Source of the DNA: Chloroflexi bacterium UBA6265
Lineage (GTDB): Bacteria > Chloroflexota > Chloroflexia > Thermomicrobiales > UBA6265
Length of the DNA stretch: 6,045 bases
Assembly (NCBI GenBank): GCA_002440805.1
Contig: DJVD01000039.1
Coordinates: forward strand, 5,823 to 11,867
Direction of reading: 5' to 3'
The notes beneath the pieces were generated by a model. That model made no database searches. It worked only from the letters and a program-made list of their open reading frames with translations, and had not been told where the DNA came from. Both the position numbers and the translations under genes were made by a program. Numbering within the stretch: the first letter of the stretch is position 1; every line of letters starts with the position of its first letter. This document shows positions 5,456-6,045 of the stretch, piece after piece.

Positions 5456-6045
5456 TGAACCAACTTCGTCGATTGCAGTTGCTGTGGCCCAGGTCATTGC
5501 GGGTTCGGGTGGCGCTACCGTTCATGGCGCTGTCCGTTTCAATTCTCGTGTTCCTGTACTTCTTTCTCGGTAGTGTTGCCGAAAATACCCAGCTGGCAAA
5601 CCTGCGAGACGATTTGCGCTCGCAGGCTGATATCGCCGCCTTCACCGTCTCCGAACTGGGCGATCAGGCGAGATCCGACCCGCAGGCGATGGTCGATCAC
5701 CTGGCGGAACTTTCCAATACACGTGTGACACTGATCGACGCCGACGGGGTGGTATTGGCCGATTCCGACGCCAATGCTGCGGAACTGGAAAACCACAATC
5801 TCCGCCCCGAGGTTGTGCAAGCCCGCGCCGATGGGTATGGAACTGATCGCCGCACCAGTGATTCCACCGATTTCAACGCCCTCTATGTAGCCGTGCCGGT
5901 TCCCGGTTCCGACGGCCTGCTTATGCGCCTGTCGGTTCACACCACCGAGATTCAGGCTGCCGTATCCTCCACCCAGAATGCGATTGCCCTGGCAGTGATC
6001 GTGTCAATTCTCGCCACAATCGCAGCAAGTTGGTATTTCGCCGGC
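5452..6045 (+). CDS. Sensor histidine kinase, N-terminal membrane sensor part (truncated by window edge)
   Basis: An open frame from the ATG at 5452 runs without a stop to the window end (198 codons). It overlaps the regulator stop as ATGATGA; a second ATG at 5455 is equally possible and no strong Shine-Dalgarno is present, so translational coupling is likely. A basic N-terminus (RSLRVRV) precedes a first membrane helix at about 20-40. An extracytoplasmic domain spans about 44-174 and includes a PAS-like stretch, RVTLIDADGVVLADS (91-105), then RPEVVQA (118-124) and LYVAVPVPG (144-152). A second membrane helix starts at about 176-196. This matches the PhoR/WalK-like architecture (TM, extracellular PAS-like, TM, then HAMP and kinase domains). 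HAMP, the phospho-accepting histidine and the ATPase domain would lie beyond the right edge and are not seen. Partner of the upstream regulator. Confidence 0.9.
   Translation, partial: MMNQLRRLQLLWPRSLRVRVALPFMALSVSILVFLYFFLGSVAENTQLANLRDDLRSQADIAAFTVSELGDQARSDPQAMVDHLAELSNTRVTLIDADGVVLADSDANAAELENHNLRPEVVQARADGYGTDRRTSDSTDFNALYVAVPVPGSDGLLMRLSVHTTEIQAAVSSTQNAIALAVIVSILATIAASWYFAG

Noticed and set aside
1..6045. Mobile elements, CRISPR arrays, integrons or defence genes
   Set aside because: No spaced repeats, transposase or integrase motifs, or terminal inverted repeats were seen, and all coding space is taken by housekeeping and regulatory genes.

Overview
This window looks like an ordinary core-genome segment of a moderately GC-rich bacterium. 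It holds two divergent gene blocks plus the start of a two-component system, and every gene belongs to a recognisable family. The organism is probably a deep-branching lineage; Chloroflexota is my best guess, from the fused HemC-HemD, the gene style and a PhoR-like kinase. That is inference only: nothing here fixes the phylum, and no phage, plasmid, IS or CRISPR signature is visible.

Layout. On the minus strand, positions 1-149 hold the 5' part of rplU (ribosomal protein L21), which runs off the left edge. Positions 150-357 are non-coding and hold a strong hairpin after the upstream cupin gene, an extended -10 element pointing at rplU, and a possibly structured rplU leader. Positions 358-756 encode a small single-domain cupin protein, also on the minus strand. 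Positions 757-889 separate the cupin from the divergent haem block. They hold a bidirectional -10 palindrome and three copies of an 8-base element, two in one orientation and one inverted. The last copy abuts the cupin start codon, an arrangement that allows two mutually exclusive hairpins.

On the plus strand, hemCD (890-2605), hemB (2602-3579) and hemE (3580-4629) form a tight operon: hemCD and hemB overlap by ATGA, and the hemB stop is followed directly by the hemE start. Together they encode porphobilinogen synthase, a fused hydroxymethylbilane synthase/uroporphyrinogen-III synthase, and uroporphyrinogen decarboxylase. They therefore carry 5-aminolaevulinate to coproporphyrinogen III. Genes for making 5-aminolaevulinate and for the last steps to haem are not in the window.

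A 79-base gap (4630-4708) with a perfect TATAAT and a hairpin precedes an OmpR/PhoB-type response regulator (4709-5455). This overlaps by ATGA a membrane sensor histidine kinase (5452 onward), whose catalytic half lies beyond the right edge.

I found no convincing undescribed system. The observations most worth a second look are non-coding: the alternative-hairpin element in the cupin leader, the tRNA T-arm-like hairpin in the response-regulator leader, and the back-to-back terminator hairpin and extended -10 ahead of rplU.
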